From: DATKWV01 sp035529405
Lineage (GTDB): Bacteria > Planctomycetota > Phycisphaerae > Sedimentisphaerales > Anaerobacaceae
DNA: 12,467 nucleotides
Assembly (NCBI GenBank): GCA_035529405.1
Contig: DATKWV010000199.1
Coordinates: forward strand, 1 to 12,467
Direction of reading: 5' to 3'
Positions 1-9,400 of this stretch are shown here, piece by piece. Position 1 is the first letter of the stretch, and every line of letters begins with the position of its first letter. The notes below the pieces were generated by a model. The model was not told where the DNA came from and did no database searches. It saw nothing but the letters and a program-made list of their open reading frames with translations. The position numbers were made by a program, and so were the translations under genes.

Positions 1-312
1 ATTAAACACCGCTTGCGGCACATCGCCTGGTTTCAAAAACTGGCGATACGCTTTGCCGTCGGTCAGCAGTTCAATCCATTCGATATAGTGTTTTTCTTCC
101 ATCGGGTGCAACGTGCTGCCGACTTTAACCTTGTAACCGCCATCGATTTTCTGTATCACCGGAACATGTTTTTCTGTTGCGGCATCAGCGGTTTTTTCGT
201 CCAGAAGCTCCATCGGCTGTCCGCAGCAAACTAATTCACCGGTACTGCCAAAGACTACTTCCACAATATTTCCACACACTGCACATTTGTAGATTTGAAG
301 TTTCTCAGCCAT
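1..312 (-). CDS. dfx: Desulfoferrodoxin (superoxide reductase), 3' end cut by window edge
   Basis: This is a two-iron superoxide reductase, which reduces superoxide to hydrogen peroxide in the cytoplasm using electrons usually supplied by rubredoxin. Read from the ATG at 312-310, the 104 visible residues hold both metal sites at canonical positions. Cys10, Cys13, Cys29 and Cys30 form the desulforedoxin-type Fe(SCys)4 centre. Glu47-Lys48-His49, His69 and His75 belong to the catalytic iron site. The family is about 125 residues long, so the missing C-terminus should carry the remaining Cys and His ligands of the active site (CNxHG motif). The purine-rich GAAAG just upstream is an acceptable ribosome binding site. 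It lies 58 bases downstream of rubrerythrin on the same strand, so the two are probably co-transcribed; the peroxide made here would be removed by rubrerythrin. The fold assignment is secure. The true C-terminus is not visible. Confidence 0.94.
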   Translation of the reverse strand, partial: MAEKLQIYKCAVCGNIVEVVFGSTGELVCCGQPMELLDEKTADAATEKHVPVIQKIDGGYKVKVGSTLHPMEEKHYIEWIELLTDGKAYRQFLKPGDVPQAVFN

Positions 313-370
313 AATTACTTTCTTTTCTAATTTACATCAGTTTTAATCTGCTTGATAATCAAATCCGCCG

Positions 371-943
371 TTAATAATTGACCGCTTCCAACTCATAGTA
401 AGCCTGCGGATGCGCACAGGCGGGACACTGCTCAGGAGCTTCTGGCCCTTCGTGTACATAGCCGCAGTTTCTGCAGACCCAGCGAACCGGGACATTTTTC
501 TTAAAGACCCTGCCTTCTTCTATGTTCTTAGCTAATGCCAGGTACCTGTCTTTATGGTATTTTTCTGCAATTGCAATATTCCTGAAAACCTCGGCAATCT
601 CGTCGAATCCCTCTTTTTGGGCAGCCTGAGCAAACTGCGGATACATCTGGGTCGTTTCGTAGTGTTCTCCGGCTGCGGCGGCCTTTAGGTTTTCGAGGGT
701 GCTGCCGATAACACCAGCAGGGAAAGCCGCTGTAATCTCAACCTCGCCGTCTTCTAAAAACTTGAATTCTCTTTTGGCGTGTTCTTTTTCCTGGTTCGCT
801 GTCTCTTCAAAAATGGCTCCTATCTGCTCGTATCCCTCTTTTTTAGCCTGGCTGGCAAAATACGTGTATCTATTCCTGGCCTGTGATTCACCCGCGAACG
901 CTGTTAATAAATTCTTTTCTGTTTGACTGCCTTTAAGCTCCAC
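371..943 (-). CDS. rbr: Rubrerythrin (diiron peroxidase with rubredoxin domain)
   Basis: Cytoplasmic NAD(P)H-linked peroxide reductase of anaerobes. I start it at the GTG at 943-941. This gives 190 residues, the usual family length (about 191), places LKGSQTEKNLLTAFAGESQA at the N-terminus as in homologues, and has AAGGGA nine bases upstream. The frame stays open to a TTG at 1021, but the extra 26 residues do not resemble the family. Residues 1-140 are the ferritin-like four-helix domain. Its metal ligands are Glu19, Glu52-x-x-His55, Glu93, Glu96 and Glu127-x-x-His130. Residues 150-190 form the rubredoxin-like knuckle with Cys157, Cys160, Cys173 and Cys176. All ligands are present, so the enzyme should be functional. 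It is the first gene of a two-gene unit with desulfoferrodoxin. Regulation by a PerR- or Fur-type repressor would be expected, but I could not identify a convincing operator. Confidence 0.95.
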   Translation of the reverse strand: MELKGSQTEKNLLTAFAGESQARNRYTYFASQAKKEGYEQIGAIFEETANQEKEHAKREFKFLEDGEVEITAAFPAGVIGSTLENLKAAAAGEHYETTQMYPQFAQAAQKEGFDEIAEVFRNIAIAEKYHKDRYLALAKNIEEGRVFKKNVPVRWVCRNCGYVHEGPEAPEQCPACAHPQAYYELEAVNY

Positions 944-1235
944 GATACACTTTCCCTTCTTGAAATAATTAATCAATCGTTTCGGTACTGCCCCTAACAG
1001 AATCACCAAAAGTCTTTTCAAGTCTGATAACGCGATTTTTCTTTACCAGTATCATGTGGTAGTACCATAACTGAACCATCCTGGCTTCAGCCAAGAAAAG
1101 CGTGTGTACGAGCCATACGAGATTTCAGACGCAAGGCAGTTTAAACCGGCCTCAGCCAATCCGCAAGGGTTTTTTGGCACCGGCGGCTTACAACTGAATC
1201 AAGACAGCGAAAAAACAAGGTTTGCACCGCAAAAC
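944..1235. other. Divergent intergenic region between rbr and the PIG-L gene, no gene seen
   Basis: About 290 bases without a credible coding region lie between two divergently transcribed genes. On the minus strand there is a TTGAAA at about 1019-1024, but no good -10 box follows it at the right spacing. An A+T-rich patch at about 960-976 sits directly upstream of the rbr ribosome binding site. A five-base-pair hairpin with a two-base loop (TGGCT-TC-AGCCA) lies near 1082-1093; it is too small to interpret. A 65-codon frame at 1104-1301 has no ribosome binding site and no family-like features. The rbr promoter and any oxidative-stress operator must lie here, but I cannot place them. Confidence 0.5.
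953..958 (-). promoter_or_regulatory. Ribosome binding site that fixes the rbr GTG start
   Basis: AAGGGA on the minus strand lies nine bases upstream of the GTG at 943-941. It supports the GTG rather than the upstream TTG at 1021 as the start of rubrerythrin, in agreement with the usual protein length and N-terminus of the family. Confidence 0.7.
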
Positions 1236-1264
1236 TTGACAGGCTGGTTAATTATTGATACAAG
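1236..1264 (+). promoter_or_regulatory. Sigma70-like promoter for the PIG-L gene
   Basis: A perfect TTGACA at 1236-1241 is followed, after exactly 17 bases, by TACAAG at 1259-1264, which matches four of six positions of the -10 consensus. Transcription would begin near 1271, giving a leader of about 75 bases before the ATG at 1347. No other gene starts in this direction nearby, so it most likely drives the deacetylase gene. Confidence 0.5.
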
Positions 1265-1346
1265 ATTGGCCGGATGCGGTCGCCTGTATATATTTGCCTG
1301 AAAATGTGCGGCCGGGCGGTTATTAATTTTTATAAGGGGCCTGGTA

Positions 1347-2330
1347 ATGAGACAAAGGACGGTTATTTTTATCAATGCGAGGTTGTGGTTGTTGGCGGTC
1401 ATTCTGGGGGGGTGTGTTGTGTTTGCAGCCGGGTGTGCGGCGAACTTAGCCAAATACCTGCCCGGGGCGGATAAGAATACAGGTCAATACCCCGATGACG
1501 GCAAGCTGCGGATTATCGCCATTGGTGCGCACCCGGACGACTGTGAGCTGAGCATAGGCGGAGCGGCGGCATTGTGGGCGGCACAGGGACATCATGTAAA
1601 ATTTGTCTGCGTGACCAACGGCGAAATCGGCCATTGGCGAATGAAAGGGCCGAAACTGGCCGCCAGGAGAAAAAAAGAGGTCGAGAACGCAGCAAAAATA
1701 CTGGGTATAGAGACCACCCGGGTACTAAACAACCCTGACGGGCAGTTGATGCCGACATTAAAAAACCGCCTGACGATTGCGCGACTGATTCGGCAATGGA
1801 AGGCCGACATAGTGCTGACACATATACCGCAGGATTACCATCCGGACCATCGTTACACCAGTATCCTTGTACAGGATGCGGCCTATCTGGTAACGGTTCC
1901 GTTTATGTGCCCGGATGTGCCGCACCTGCAAAAGAACCCTGTTTTCCTGTACTGGGTGCCGTCTTACAGACTTATTGATACAAGCGGTTTTGCCCCGGAT
2001 GCAATAATTGCCGTTGACAAAGTAATACATAAAAAGCTGGCGGCGGCTTTGGCGATGGAGTCTCAGTTTATCGAAGGCGGCGTCAGCGGAAACGAGCAGA
2101 TGGTCCCGCACAATAAGGCCGAATATGCCAAACGCAGCAGCGAGGTACGCGAACAGTTCACAAAGCGGTTCGAGACGGTCGCAAATAAATACAGGCAGCA
2201 GTTAACCGCCCTTTACGGCCCGGAAAAGGGCAGCAGGGTACGGTTTGCGGAGGCTTTTCAGGTGTGTCCCTTCGGCAGCGGCCTTTCGCCGGCACAGCTC
2301 AAAGAGCTGTTTGGTTTTGCCCAACCATAG
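1347..2330 (+). CDS. PIG-L/LmbE-family zinc deacetylase, exported, probable lipoprotein
   Basis: A 327-residue member of the PIG-L (GlcNAc-PI/LmbE-like) superfamily, metal-dependent enzymes that remove acetyl or other acyl groups from N-acylated sugars and related molecules. The AHPDDCE signature is at residues 61-67, where His62 and Asp65 are expected zinc ligand and catalytic residues. The second metal motif, HPDH, is at 165-168. The N-terminus (1-30) has basic residues, a hydrophobic stretch and two possible lipoprotein cysteines: Cys23 after LGG and Cys30 after AAG. The enzyme is therefore likely exported and membrane-tethered, unlike the cytoplasmic BshB/MshB thiol-pathway members. The start is well supported, with AAGGGG seven bases upstream of the ATG and a promoter at 1236-1264. 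It stands alone, convergent with the next gene, so context does not reveal the substrate. A role in cell-envelope glycans or polysaccharide breakdown is only a guess. Confidence 0.88.
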   Translation: MRQRTVIFINARLWLLAVILGGCVVFAAGCAANLAKYLPGADKNTGQYPDDGKLRIIAIGAHPDDCELSIGGAAALWAAQGHHVKFVCVTNGEIGHWRMKGPKLAARRKKEVENAAKILGIETTRVLNNPDGQLMPTLKNRLTIARLIRQWKADIVLTHIPQDYHPDHRYTSILVQDAAYLVTVPFMCPDVPHLQKNPVFLYWVPSYRLIDTSGFAPDAIIAVDKVIHKKLAAALAMESQFIEGGVSGNEQMVPHNKAEYAKRSSEVREQFTKRFETVANKYRQQLTALYGPEKGSRVRFAEAFQVCPFGSGLSPAQLKELFGFAQP

Positions 2331-2380
2331 TGTTCAGGGCCGAACCGGCACAAAGATTTACAGTCAATATGTAAATTGCG

Positions 2381-2797
2381 CTACCGAACAGGCAGGGTGT
2401 TTTCTGTGTCCTGTGGACTGTCATCGTCAGTTGAGGTCGGTTTTCTGTCTGGTGCGGGTGTGCGCTTTCTGCCGGCCAGGGCCTTTTCAATTCTCTCTAT
2501 TTTTACTGAAAGCTCTGCCAGCCGGCTGTCGATGGAGTTGAGTTTATCGACGATGTTTTTTACGTCACCGGCGATACCGACAAGGTTATTCTCGGTAATG
2601 TCCAGATAGCGCTGCATCAAATTTTCGTAGGCGTCTATCGCGCGTGCGGCATCGGTCCTGTATTCGGGGGAGGCAATGGTCGGGTCGATTTCGTAGATTT
2701 TTGTGCGCCCGTGGATTGACGTGACCAGCCACAACACAGCCGCACAGGCTAAAACGGCAACGGCGGCCAGTAACTTGTTATTTGTGCTTGTTGTCAT
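2381..2797 (-). CDS. Small single-pass membrane protein with coiled coil, function unknown
   Basis: A 138-residue protein that I do not recognise. I start it at the ATG at 2797-2795, which has GGGAGAA six bases upstream; the frame is open further upstream but without such support. Residues about 8-28 form one hydrophobic membrane segment (KLLAAVAVLACAAVLWLVTS) after a short polar N-terminus. Residues about 45-105 are predicted to be largely helical, with heptad-like spacing of Leu, Ile and Val (for example VKNIVDKLNSIDSRLAELSVKIERIEK read in part), suggesting a coiled coil outside the membrane. The last 30 residues are Pro-, Asp-, Ser- and Thr-rich and probably disordered. It converges on the deacetylase gene with only 50 bases between stops and diverges from addB. 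A small CCGGC/GCCGG inverted repeat at 2818-2834 sits upstream of its ribosome binding site. The strong start, sensible topology and lack of a better gene on either strand make it probably real. Confidence 0.72.
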   Translation of the reverse strand: MTTSTNNKLLAAVAVLACAAVLWLVTSIHGRTKIYEIDPTIASPEYRTDAARAIDAYENLMQRYLDITENNLVGIAGDVKNIVDKLNSIDSRLAELSVKIERIEKALAGRKRTPAPDRKPTSTDDDSPQDTENTLPVR

Positions 2798-2880
2798 AGA
2801 ATTTTCTCCCTTATTATCCGGCCGGTTCAGCCGGCTGTAAACCATTTATCGGCATAATTGCCGCCGGGTAATATCAGGAT

Positions 2881-2909
2881 TTGAAAAAAAGCCGCCTTTG
2901 TGGTAAAAG
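2881..2909 (+). promoter_or_regulatory. Possible promoter for the addBA operon
   Basis: TTGAAA at 2881-2886 and TAAAAG at 2904-2909 are separated by 17 bases. They match five of six and four of six consensus positions. A start point near 2916 would leave a leader of about 34 bases before the addB ATG. This is plausible from position and spacing, but the base match alone is modest. Confidence 0.35.
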
Positions 2910-2949
2910 AACGCCGGCGGCAATTAACACACTTAGTGGATTTATCGGT

Positions 2950-5900
2950 ATGGCCATACAGTTTATTCTCGGGCCCGGCGGTACGGGTAAAAGCAGTCTC
3001 TGTATGAAGCAGATAGTCAATGCGCTGCTGCAGGGCCGTGCACAGAGGCTGGTTTTGCTTGTTCCCGAGCAGGCCACGTACCAGGCCCAGCGTTCGATTC
3101 TTTCGGATAAGAGAATCGCCGGTTACGGCAGCGGCAGTGCATTTTCTTCAGGGCCAGACGCCGGCGGTCAAAGTGTGCTGAATGTTGTTTCATTTACGCG
3201 CCTGCAGTATCTGCTGGCGGGTAAAAATACTGTTCGGCCCGGGCTTTCGCACATCGGCCGGCAAATGATAATCCATAAAATTCTGCGCGACAATAAGGAC
3301 AGATTCGGGACTTTGGGCCTTTCAGCGGCCAGGTGCGGCCTTGCGGCGCAGATGGCCGAAACCATCAGCGAACTGAACCGCTGGGGTAAAACACCGCAGG
3401 ACATCGAGTGCCTAATCAACGAACTGCGAAAAGACGGCGGTCACAACTCAACAACGCTGAAGTTTTCAGACATCGCCCTGGTTTTAAGCGAATACCTCAA
3501 GTTCATCGAAGGCAGGTTCGTCGATGAGGATGTGGAACTTAACGCTGTCAGCGGGTCGGTCGGCGGTGCCCAATTTATTGCAGGTGCACGATTATGGGTG
3601 GACGGATTTTCCGGCTTTACCACCGCCGAGCTTGTGGTGCTTATGGAGTTGTTTGCAGCAGCGGCCGAAACGAAAATAACGCTTTGCCTGGATGCATCGA
3701 GCATTAATGTCGATAATCCCGACCCGCGCGACATCGATGCCTTCGGGCGGTTCGGCCCCACCGAGCAAACATACGCCGAACTTATGCAGCGCGTATGGAA
3801 ACGCAAACTCCAGCTTGCTGAGCCGATAATACTCGACAAACCCTTAAGGTTCGCCAACTGTGCCCCGCTTGGCCATGTCCAGCGACGGGTCTTCACAAAT
3901 CAGCCCGCGAAGGTTCCAGCCGGCGGTAATGTCCGTATCATGGCAGCACCCAATCAGCGAAGTGAGGCGCGGTTTGTTGCAAAACAGATAGCCCGCATGG
4001 TCAGGGAAAAAAACTATAGATACCGTGACATTGCGGTTATTGTGTCGGATATCGGTGCTTACGAACATTATATACGGGCATATTTCAACGACTACGGGAT
4101 ACCGTTTTTTCTTGACCTGCCAAGACCGCTGAATCTTCACCCTGTTGTTGGTTTGATTTCCGCCGCGATGAGAATTATCACCGGCGGGTTCTGTCACGGC
4201 GACATATTCGCTTATCTGAAAACGGATTTGGTGCCGTCAGAGCAGGAGGATGTTGACCTGCTTGAAAATTACTGTCTGGCATTCGGTGTTGCCGGCAGTG
4301 ACTGGACAAGCTCCGGAAAGTGGCAGTTTGCAGGCGCAAATGACACAGAGTTTGACGAAGAAAACATTAACAAAATCCGCCAACAGGTCAGTGCCACCCT
4401 GCTTGAGCTTCGCCAAAGACTTTGCCCGGAGGGTGGAGAATCAAGGTTACTCGGCGCCGAAGAGTTTACACGAATTGTTTTTGATTTTCTCGGCCGGCTG
4501 CAGATACACCGGACAATAAACACGTGGGTCGAGCAGGCCGCTGAGGACGGTGATTACGAGGCTGTCGAGGAGCATCGGCAGTTTTACGATAAATTTGTCG
4601 AAGTCTTCGATGAAATGGTCGAGGTATTTGCCGGCCGGAAACTAAGCTGTGAGGACTTTGTCTCGATTACCAATATGGCGTTTTCACAATTGAAGCTTGC
4701 TCTTATTCCGCCGACTCTCGACCAGGTGCTTGTCGGCAGCATTGAGCGCAGCAGGCACCCCGAATTAAAAGCCGTTTTTCTCACAGGCGCCACCGAAAAG
4801 CAGTTTCCCTGCCCTATTATGGCCGCGGGTATTTTGAGTGAGCACGACCGCAGGGCCGTTGAACAAGCGGATTTTGCACTGGGTTTGTCCGCGGAAGGTA
4901 CGCTGGCACAGCGCCGCTACCTTGCTTATATCGCGTTTACGCGCGCATCCGAGATGCTGTACGTTACGTATCCGGCTATCGATGACAAGGGTGCAAAAGT
5001 CACACCCTCGCAGTTCGCCGGAGACCTTGCCAACCTTTTCGAACAAATGCAGGCAGAATCCATCGCAGAAGAAAGGCTTGAGCCTGCGGCAGTCTGCACC
5101 GAAAGCGAACTTGGTGAACTGCTGGCCGCCGGACTTGGCAGGGACGCAGATGAAAACGCCGGTGACGATAAGCAGCAGCTCTCCGATTTACTGAACGCTC
5201 TTTCCACCGATGCCGACCTGGGCCAGCTTGGAGCCGCGGTGCGGTCGGCCATAGATTATGATAATAGCGCCGGGCTGGACCAAACAGTAGTCGCCCAGCT
5301 TTGCAGCGGGCAGATGGAAAGCTCGGCCACGAGACTTGCCGCATTTGCAGCCTGCCCGTATCAGTATTTCGCCGGGTATGTACTGAACCTCGAAGAAAGA
5401 AAGGAATTCAGGTTAAGGCCGCTGGAAGCAGGTGCTTTTTATCATCGCGTTCTCGACGCCCTGTTAAAACAGCTTAACGCAGAAGGAAAGGATTTTGCCG
5501 CGCTGCAGGACGAGGAACTGCTGAAGATTCTAAGAGAGCAGGTTGTGAAAATCAAAAGCGATGACCGCTTTATCTCGAATTTCGCCCGTCACAGTGCGCA
5601 TAACAACTTTATCATCAGCTCTGCCGGCGAGGTACTTGAAGATTGTGTGGCGGCAATTGCGCAAATGGTACGTGCAGGAAGTTTCAGGCCCGTGCTGTCG
5701 GAGGTTTCGTTCGGCCGGCCGGCCGAGACCGGCAATAACATCGGCCAATACTGTATTAGTCTGCCGGGCGGCACACTGTTGTCCCTGAACGGTAAAATTG
5801 ACCGGCTCGACATTACCGGGCCCGATGGTAAACAGGCGGCGATTGTTTTCGACTATAAAAAAAGTAAAGACAAGGTCCGATTCAACTGGGCAAAGTTTTA

Positions 5901-6432
5901 CCACGGGCTGGATATGCAGCTTGCGATTTATATGCTGGCTGTGCGAAACGCAGTCTCCTCGAAAACCAGGAATGTTGCAGGTGCGTTTTATATGCCGGTC
6001 GAAGCAAATCCAACGCAAGGTTCGTTTGCCGAACTTTCCAATGAAACGGAAAGTTTCAATTACAAGGCAAAAGGCATATTCAACGGCGAGTTTTTCAGGC
6101 AGCTTGACGGTAAAGTGTGTTCCGGCTGGAGTGAATTTTACAATTTTCGCATCGTAAAGGCAGGCGGCCAATACGGCGATTACGGCAAAAGCGGCGCATT
6201 AAAACCGGACGATTTTGAAAAGGTACTTAAATTTGCCGAGCGAAAAATAATTCATTTGGCCCGGGAAATCATTGCCGGAAGAATCGAGGTAAAACCGTAC
6301 AGACTCGGCACGGCCTCGCCGTGCGGTTATTGCAGGTACAAGCCGGTATGTCGGTTCGACTGGCAGGTGAACGAATACAACTTTTTACAACCTCTCGGCA
6401 AAGCAGGGGTTCTTGAAAAGACAGGTGATTGA
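2950..6432 (+). CDS. addB: AddB: helicase/nuclease subunit of AddAB
   Basis: Second subunit of the AddAB (RexBA) enzyme, which unwinds and degrades double-strand DNA ends until it meets a Chi-type sequence and then prepares a 3' tail for RecA. I start at the ATG at 2950 (weak AGTGGA nine bases upstream), giving 1160 residues, the usual AddB length. The protein then opens MAIQFILGPGGTGKSS with the Walker A at residues 8-16 (Lys14). The frame is open to a TTG at 2881, but that adds non-homologous residues. GATEKQFP at 613-620 and AFTRAS with Arg665 correspond to helicase motifs V and VI. The RecB-type nuclease domain has GKIDRLD (Asp951) and DYKK (Asp968, Lys970). The iron-sulfur cysteines are Cys802, Cys1125, Cys1128 and Cys1134, almost exactly the spacing of Bacillus subtilis AddB. 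All key residues are present. addA follows with a one-base overlap, indicating a translationally coupled operon. Confidence 0.95.
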   Translation: MAIQFILGPGGTGKSSLCMKQIVNALLQGRAQRLVLLVPEQATYQAQRSILSDKRIAGYGSGSAFSSGPDAGGQSVLNVVSFTRLQYLLAGKNTVRPGLSHIGRQMIIHKILRDNKDRFGTLGLSAARCGLAAQMAETISELNRWGKTPQDIECLINELRKDGGHNSTTLKFSDIALVLSEYLKFIEGRFVDEDVELNAVSGSVGGAQFIAGARLWVDGFSGFTTAELVVLMELFAAAAETKITLCLDASSINVDNPDPRDIDAFGRFGPTEQTYAELMQRVWKRKLQLAEPIILDKPLRFANCAPLGHVQRRVFTNQPAKVPAGGNVRIMAAPNQRSEARFVAKQIARMVREKNYRYRDIAVIVSDIGAYEHYIRAYFNDYGIPFFLDLPRPLNLHPVVGLISAAMRIITGGFCHGDIFAYLKTDLVPSEQEDVDLLENYCLAFGVAGSDWTSSGKWQFAGANDTEFDEENINKIRQQVSATLLELRQRLCPEGGESRLLGAEEFTRIVFDFLGRLQIHRTINTWVEQAAEDGDYEAVEEHRQFYDKFVEVFDEMVEVFAGRKLSCEDFVSITNMAFSQLKLALIPPTLDQVLVGSIERSRHPELKAVFLTGATEKQFPCPIMAAGILSEHDRRAVEQADFALGLSAEGTLAQRRYLAYIAFTRASEMLYVTYPAIDDKGAKVTPSQFAGDLANLFEQMQAESIAEERLEPAAVCTESELGELLAAGLGRDADENAGDDKQQLSDLLNALSTDADLGQLGAAVRSAIDYDNSAGLDQTVVAQLCSGQMESSATRLAAFAACPYQYFAGYVLNLEERKEFRLRPLEAGAFYHRVLDALLKQLNAEGKDFAALQDEELLKILREQVVKIKSDDRFISNFARHSAHNNFIISSAGEVLEDCVAAIAQMVRAGSFRPVLSEVSFGRPAETGNNIGQYCISLPGGTLLSLNGKIDRLDITGPDGKQAAIVFDYKKSKDKVRFNWAKFYHGLDMQLAIYMLAVRNAVSSKTRNVAGAFYMPVEANPTQGSFAELSNETESFNYKAKGIFNGEFFRQLDGKVCSGWSEFYNFRIVKAGGQYGDYGKSGALKPDDFEKVLKFAERKIIHLAREIIAGRIEVKPYRLGTASPCGYCRYKPVCRFDWQVNEYNFLQPLGKAGVLEKTGD

Positions 6433-9400
6433 TGCCGGATGAAAAAATAAAATGGACCGAACAGCAGCGGCGTGCGATTAGGCAACGCGGCTGTGACGTC
6501 CTGGTAACCGCCTCAGCGGGAACCGGCAAAACCGCCGTGCTGTCGGAACGATGTGTCGATATCGTCACCGACAAAAATACGGGCCGCGACCTGAGCAATA
6601 TACTGGTATTGACCTTTACCGATGCCGCCGCTGAGCAAATGCGCTCACGAATCGCCGGGCAGTTAAAGGCTGAGTATTTAAAAAGCAACGACCGTCGTAT
6701 TTACCGCCAGACGGCACTGCTGCAGGCAGCGGATATAAGCACGATACATTCGTTTTGCAAACGCCTTATCACCGAGCACTTTTATAAGCTTGGCCTTGAC
6801 CCCGCTTTTGAAATAATCGACGGCGACGAACAAAGACTGCTCAAGGCTGACGTACTGGAAAAGACAATCGACTGGGCGTGGGCACAGGCCGACCTTGCCC
6901 AGGGTCTGCAGCAGCTTTTTTACCGGCGCAACCTGCAGACAATTCGCGGTTTTCCTGCGAACATAATATCTTTGAGCAATTTTCTGGACGGCGTGGTCTC
7001 GCGGCAGCAATGGTATCAGCGCGCCTCACAGCTTGCCGAAACCGTAAATCCCTTCACCAGCCGGCTCGGTGACAAACAAAAGCAAATCGCGGCCGAAAAA
7101 CTCACTCATATCGTCACTGTACTGCGGCACTGCCAAAGACTGTGCCGGGAACAAAGTCCCGACAGTACCTGGCCTGCCGGATGTGAGGATTCTTTCATCA
7201 GGCCTGTTGTACAGTGTCTCGAACTTTTAGAGGCCGGCCGGTGGGAAAAGTGCGCCGAGCAGATACGCAATTTTGAAAAGCCGCGCATTTATAAGCCGAA
7301 AGACCTTTCGGAACCGGCCGCCGAGTTCATACAGACAATGGTTGGGCAGGCTGTCGATTCCTTCCGGCAGCTTTTCGAGCTGGCTGTTGTCAATCCCGAT
7401 TATCTCAACAAGGTCGGCGGCGCCGTCGGGCTGCAGACGAGGGTGTTCGTTGAGCTTGTTAAAAAATTCGACCGTCTCTACAGCCAGGCCAAGCAGGCGT
7501 TCAACTGTCTGGATTTTGCCGACCTCGAACATTACGCCCTTGAACTTTTGACCGAACAGGATTCTTTAGCCGACAATCCCGCCGCCTCGCAGACGGCCCT
7601 GGCACTGCGGCGAAGGTACGAATATATACTGGTTGACGAATATCAGGACATAAACGCCGTACAGCAGACGATACTTGATGCGCTAAGCAGCGGGGACAAT
7701 GTTTTTGCAGTCGGCGACGTTAAGCAGAGTATTTACGCTTTTCGCGGCGCCCAGCCGACTATTTTCCTCCAGCGTCTGGCGCAAGCCCGCACCGGGTCTG
7801 AAGACGTATCAAGCCCTCTGCGGGTTGACCTTAACACCAACTTTCGCTCGAACAAAGCCATTCTCGATTTTGTCAACCGAATTTTTGAGCGCATAATGAC
7901 CGTGAGTCTGTCGAAGATTGATTATGATGAATCAGCCCGGTTGACGGCGGCTGATGACAACCGCCCTGCCCGGTCGGCGGACACCGGCGGCAATAAAGAC
8001 GCTGTTGAGCTGCATATACTTGATGAACAAAGCTGGGATGAGGATTCTCAAAGTGCCGACAGCGACAATTTTGCCGACGACAGAAATCCAGGTGTTATCA
8101 CGGCCCGTCAGCGTCAGGCCGCCATGATTGCCCGGCGCATACAGGAAATGGTCGGGGCCGCCACGGACAAGGCGGAATTCAAAGTGTATGACAAGCAGAT
8201 GGGTATTGAACGAGACGTTCAGTACCATGACATCGTGATACTGATGCGCTCGCCGGCTGAAAGGGCCAATGACTATGTCCGCATACTTCGGCTGGCCGGC
8301 GTGCCCGTTATGTCCCAAAGCTCAGCAGGCTATTTTGAAACCACCGAAATAACCGATGTGTTATGTCTGCTGAAAGTCCTCGACAATCCTCAGCGCGATA
8401 TCGAATTGGCGGCCGTGCTGCGAAGTCCGTTCTTCAATGTCAGTGACACCGAACTTGCCCGGATAAAAGCACACGGCAAGACCGAACACGGTAACAGAAA
8501 TTTCTATAACCGCATCCGCGATTACTGCGGCGCCTGTGGCGATACGGCACTGGCTTGCAAGCTCGAAAAGTTCCTCGCCCGGATTCAGCAGTGGCGCATA
8601 CGTGCCCGCCGGGGCGGTCTGGCTGATTTAATCTGGCACATTTATCGTCAAACCGGGTTTCTGTGGTATGTTTGTGCCCTGCCGAACGGCCGAACACGAA
8701 GGGCTAACCTGCTCAAACTCCACGACAGGGCGATTCAGTTTGAAGGCTTTGCCGGCACCGCCGGCATACCTTCTCTGACACGGTTTATCGATTTTATCGA
8801 AAAGCTTCAGGACACGGCCCGCGACTGGTCGCCCGGCCAGCCGGAAGGCTCGCTGGAAAATGCCGTTAACATTATAAGTGTGCATAAGAGCAAGGGTCTT
8901 GAGTTCCCCGTGGTTTTTTTGGCTGAGCTGGATAGCCCATTCAACAAGGCGGATTTCCGGAACGAGTGTCTTGCCGACTGGCCCCACACTGTGGGACTGC
9001 AAATTATCGACCATCAGGCGAATACGCGGCTCAGTTCGCTTGCATACCAGGTCATCGCCGAAGAGAAACTGTCAACAGCCTTAGCTGAGGAGATGCGTAT
9101 CCTTTACGTGGCGGCCACACGTGCCAGGCAGCGGCTTGTTTTAACCGCTTCGGCAAAGAAAAATATCTGCCGCCGTGTTATTTGCAGCGGCTTTTTCTTC
9201 GGCTCCGGGCCCGTTGGCGACTGGCAGGTTCGCAGATGCAGCCGACCTTTGGACTGGATTCTGTACGCTTTGTCCGACCAGAGAAATTTACACGGCATTT
9301 TTGAAACTTCACTGGCCCAAAAGGCTGTGGACGATGATTTATTCAGTGCCAGGCTTTACGGCCGTGACGAACTGGGGGAACTATCGGACTTTATCGAAAA

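Noticed and set aside
944..1021. N-terminal extension of rubrerythrin to a TTG at 1021 (216-residue version)
   Set aside because: The added 26 residues do not resemble the family. The GTG at 943 has a good ribosome binding site and yields the normal length.
1104..1301. 65-codon plus-strand frame between rbr and the PIG-L gene
   Set aside because: It has no ribosome binding site and no family-like sequence, and it overlaps the promoter assigned to the downstream gene.
1253..1984. 12-base exact repeat TATTGATACAAG at 1253-1264 and 1973-1984
   Set aside because: A few repeats of this length are expected by chance in a window this size, and the second copy is inside coding sequence.
2356..2376. 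ATTTAC...GTAAAT hairpin between the convergent PIG-L and coiled-coil genes, considered as a terminator
   Set aside because: A six-base-pair A/T stem with a nine-base loop and no T-run is too weak to call.
5711..5726. Perfect 16-base palindrome TCGGCCGGCCGGCCGA
   Set aside because: It sits within addB codons for Gly-Arg-Pro-Ala and is explained by the genome's fondness for GGCCGG words; there is no sign of a separate role.
5530..6171. 213-codon minus-strand open frame inside addB
   Set aside because: It lies wholly within a strongly supported gene and its residues look like an antisense shadow of biased codon use.
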